Source: Deltaproteobacteria bacterium
GTDB taxonomy: Bacteria > Myxococcota > XYA12-FULL-58-9 > JAUUZB01
Assembly: GCA_030590185.1 (NCBI GenBank)
Contig: JAUUZB010000101.1
Coordinates: 1-8,516 of the forward strand
Reading direction: 5' to 3'
Length of the DNA: 8,516 nt
The position numbers and the translations under genes are program-made. Below the pieces are notes generated by a model. It was not told the origin of the DNA and ran no database searches. It saw only the letters and a list, made by a program, of their open reading frames with translations. The first letter of the stretch is position 1. Each line of letters starts with the position of its first letter. This document shows positions 6,991-8,516 of this stretch, one piece after another.

Positions 6991-6994
6991 CCCC

Positions 6995-8516
6995 ATGTTC
7001 AACATCACGCGTATCGTTCTCGCGACCGGCTTGCTCTGCGGCCCCGTGGCCTGTGGCGGTGGTACAGGCGATGACGGCGGCGATGAGAACCAGGCGCCGA
7101 CCGCCGATGCGGGCGATGACGTCACGGTCGAGTGGGGTCGAACGATCATTCTCCAGGGCCGGTGCGACGACGCGGACACCGACGATCTCGCCCAGCTCAG
7201 CTACGCCTGGACTCTCGAGGCGGGAGCCACGGGCTCGGCCCTGACCAGCGCGGAGCTCAATAACGCCGACACCGCCGACGTCTTTTTCGACCCAGACGAG
7301 CCGGGCGACTACACGCTCGGTCTGACCTGCAACGATACCAAGGTCTCCGGCGCCATCGATCTCGTGGTGGTCACGGTGGAGGACCCACCGCCCAACCAAG
7401 ATCCGGTGGTGGACGCGGGTGAAGACGCCGTGGTCGCCCTCGGCGAGATCCTGCTGCTGTTCGCGGCGGCTACCGATCCGGACGGTGACCCCCTGGCCTA
7501 TGCATGGACCCTGGAGACGGCGGCGGTGGGCAGCCTCCTGACCAGCGCGAGCATCCAGAACACCGACGCGACCCAGGCGAGCGTCGAGCCCGACGTGGCG
7601 GGTGATTTCATCTTTCAGATCGAGGTCACCGATGGTCGCGGTGGAAGCGCCACCGACTCGGTGACGATTAGCGCAATCGTGGTGGATCCGCTCGACGGTG
7701 TCCTCGAGGTCACGGTGCTAGATCGCCAGAGCTTGCTACCGATCGCGGGCGCCACCATGGCGGTGGGGATCGTGGTGGTTGCCGGCAGCACCGATGCCAG
7801 CGGCCAGCTGACACACACCGAGGCCGGCCTCAGCGGTCCGGTGGACGTGACCGTCCGCGTGCCGGGATCGATCGACTGGGATCACGACGGTGACCCGGTC
7901 ACGCCCGCGGTGCCGACCCCCGAGTATCGCATGACCACCATGACCAGCGTCGACCGGCCTGCCGTGACCATCCTCGTGGAGCGGACCGGCGCCGCGCAGA
8001 CCGGCAACGTGATCGGCGTGGTGCCCGACTCCCTGTTTAGTCGGCTTCCAAACCACACCTTGGACTACCCCTCGATCGATCTGGTCGGCGCCGGGACCTT
8101 CAGCGGTCAGGTTCGCTTGGTGCTCGTCATGCCGGTCTTGCCGGTAGGCGGCGGTGCGGAGATCGAGATCAGCGATCTGCTCGCCAGCTCCCCCGGAGGC
8201 GACGTGCCTTTCCCGGGCAACATGACCACCGACGATGGGTTCTTCAACCAGTACGGCACCGACCTGGGCCGTGAGGCGGGCCCCGGCGGCGAGCCGCCGT
8301 TCACGGTCTTCGGGTTGAACCTGCCGGCTGGCACCCAGCGCTTGGCCGTGGTCGGCGGGCTCGGCACCCTGGACCTCGATCAGCTCATTCCGCTGTTCCT
8401 CTCCGGTCTCGGGGAAGGGGCGATGGGCACTGAGCTGGGGGTCGTGCTCAGCGCCATCGAGCTGCAGACTCTCTTCGCCGGGGTGATCACCGTCGACGTG
8501 CCCGCCGGCGGCCAGG
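6995..8516 (+). CDS. Probable outer-membrane lipoprotein with two PKD-like domains and a carboxypeptidase-regulatory-like domain, 3'-truncated
   Basis: The frame is open from ATG 6995 to the window end: 507 complete codons and no stop. The N-terminus is a short lipoprotein-type signal (R6, then hydrophobic 7-19) ending in PVAC, with C20 as the predicted lipidated Cys. Pro at -3 is unusual for a lipobox. G21 at +2 suggests outer-membrane sorting. A Gly/Asp-rich linker follows. PKD-like domain 1 spans about 32-128 (NQAPTADAGDDVTV, SYAWTL), with C57 and C112 placed to form a disulfide. PKD-like domain 2 spans about 134-228 (NQDPVVDAGEDAVV, DPDGDPLAYAWTL) and lacks the cysteines. Residues 234-290 resemble a carboxypeptidase regulatory-like fold (LLPIAGATM, TDASGQL). 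A beta-rich region I do not recognise follows, up to the edge. GAGG at 6984-6987 gives a good ribosome site. A role in surface binding or structure is inferred. This gene diverges from the prenyltransferase operon. Confidence 0.87.
   Translation, partial: MFNITRIVLATGLLCGPVACGGGTGDDGGDENQAPTADAGDDVTVEWGRTIILQGRCDDADTDDLAQLSYAWTLEAGATGSALTSAELNNADTADVFFDPDEPGDYTLGLTCNDTKVSGAIDLVVVTVEDPPPNQDPVVDAGEDAVVALGEILLLFAAATDPDGDPLAYAWTLETAAVGSLLTSASIQNTDATQASVEPDVAGDFIFQIEVTDGRGGSATDSVTISAIVVDPLDGVLEVTVLDRQSLLPIAGATMAVGIVVVAGSTDASGQLTHTEAGLSGPVDVTVRVPGSIDWDHDGDPVTPAVPTPEYRMTTMTSVDRPAVTILVERTGAAQTGNVIGVVPDSLFSRLPNHTLDYPSIDLVGAGTFSGQVRLVLVMPVLPVGGGAEIEISDLLASSPGGDVPFPGNMTTDDGFFNQYGTDLGREAGPGGEPPFTVFGLNLPAGTQRLAVVGGLGTLDLDQLIPLFLSGLGEGAMGTELGVVLSAIELQTLFAGVITVDVPAGGQ

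Larger units (their letters stand above)
6711..6994. promoter_or_regulatory. Divergent intergenic region between the prenyltransferase operon and the lipoprotein gene
   Basis: These 284 bases separate two genes transcribed away from each other, so they should hold promoters for both. I cannot point to a convincing -35/-10 pair on either strand. TGATAT at 6961-6966 is a weak -10-like hexamer on the plus strand without a matching -35. The region holds two inverted repeats (listed separately) and an A7 run at 6824-6830. The small frames crossing it have no ribosome sites or family resemblance and look like GC-driven shadows. Confidence 0.5.

Noticed and set aside
6707..7399. Minus-strand frame of 230 codons across the divergent region and the lipoprotein start
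   Set aside because: It runs opposite the signal peptide and first PKD domain, which are clearly coding on the plus strand, and shows no recognisable domain.

Overview
This window is GC-rich bacterial DNA, roughly two thirds G+C by eye. It holds five protein-coding genes, two of them cut by the window edges. I see no tRNA, rRNA, CRISPR array, insertion sequence or phage gene. The content is a secreted Ig-like/IPT protein, a PKD-domain lipoprotein, and long polytopic enzymes fused to TPR or spermidine-synthase-like domains. This is typical of large-genome Gram-negative soil or marine bacteria such as Myxococcota and other former Deltaproteobacteria. That assignment is inference from gene style, not from a marker gene.

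Layout. Positions 3-1514 (+) are the 3' end of a large exported protein with Ig-like and IPT/TIG-type beta-sandwich domains. One base after its stop it meets, tail to tail, the stop of a minus-strand gene cluster. Read in the direction of transcription, that cluster is a UbiA-superfamily prenyltransferase (6710-5835), a membrane-embedded spermidine-synthase-like protein (5838-3565) and a TMTC-like multi-membrane protein with six TPRs (3498-1516). The first two genes overlap by 4 bases, and the third follows after 66 bases. They are probably one transcription unit. A 284-base divergent intergenic region (6711-6994) contains two inverted repeats and then leads to a plus-strand gene (6995 to the window end). 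That gene encodes a probable lipoprotein with two PKD-like domains and a carboxypeptidase-regulatory-like domain.

How the genes may work together. The three minus-strand proteins are all integral membrane proteins. UbiA enzymes act on polyprenyl chains, and TMTC/PMT-type GT-C proteins use polyprenyl-phosphate sugars to glycosylate secreted proteins. In animals, TMTC1-4 and TMEM260 O-mannosylate beta-sandwich domains: cadherin repeats for TMTC1-4 and IPT domains for TMEM260. Here a TMTC-like gene sits directly beside a gene for an IPT-like exported protein, and its operon diverges from a PKD lipoprotein gene. A dedicated surface-protein glycosylation locus is therefore a reasonable but untested hypothesis, and it is the most interesting reading of this window. 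The role of the spermidine-synthase-like protein is unknown. It has a nucleotide-binding methyltransferase-type core but lacks the Asp expected for polyamine synthesis.
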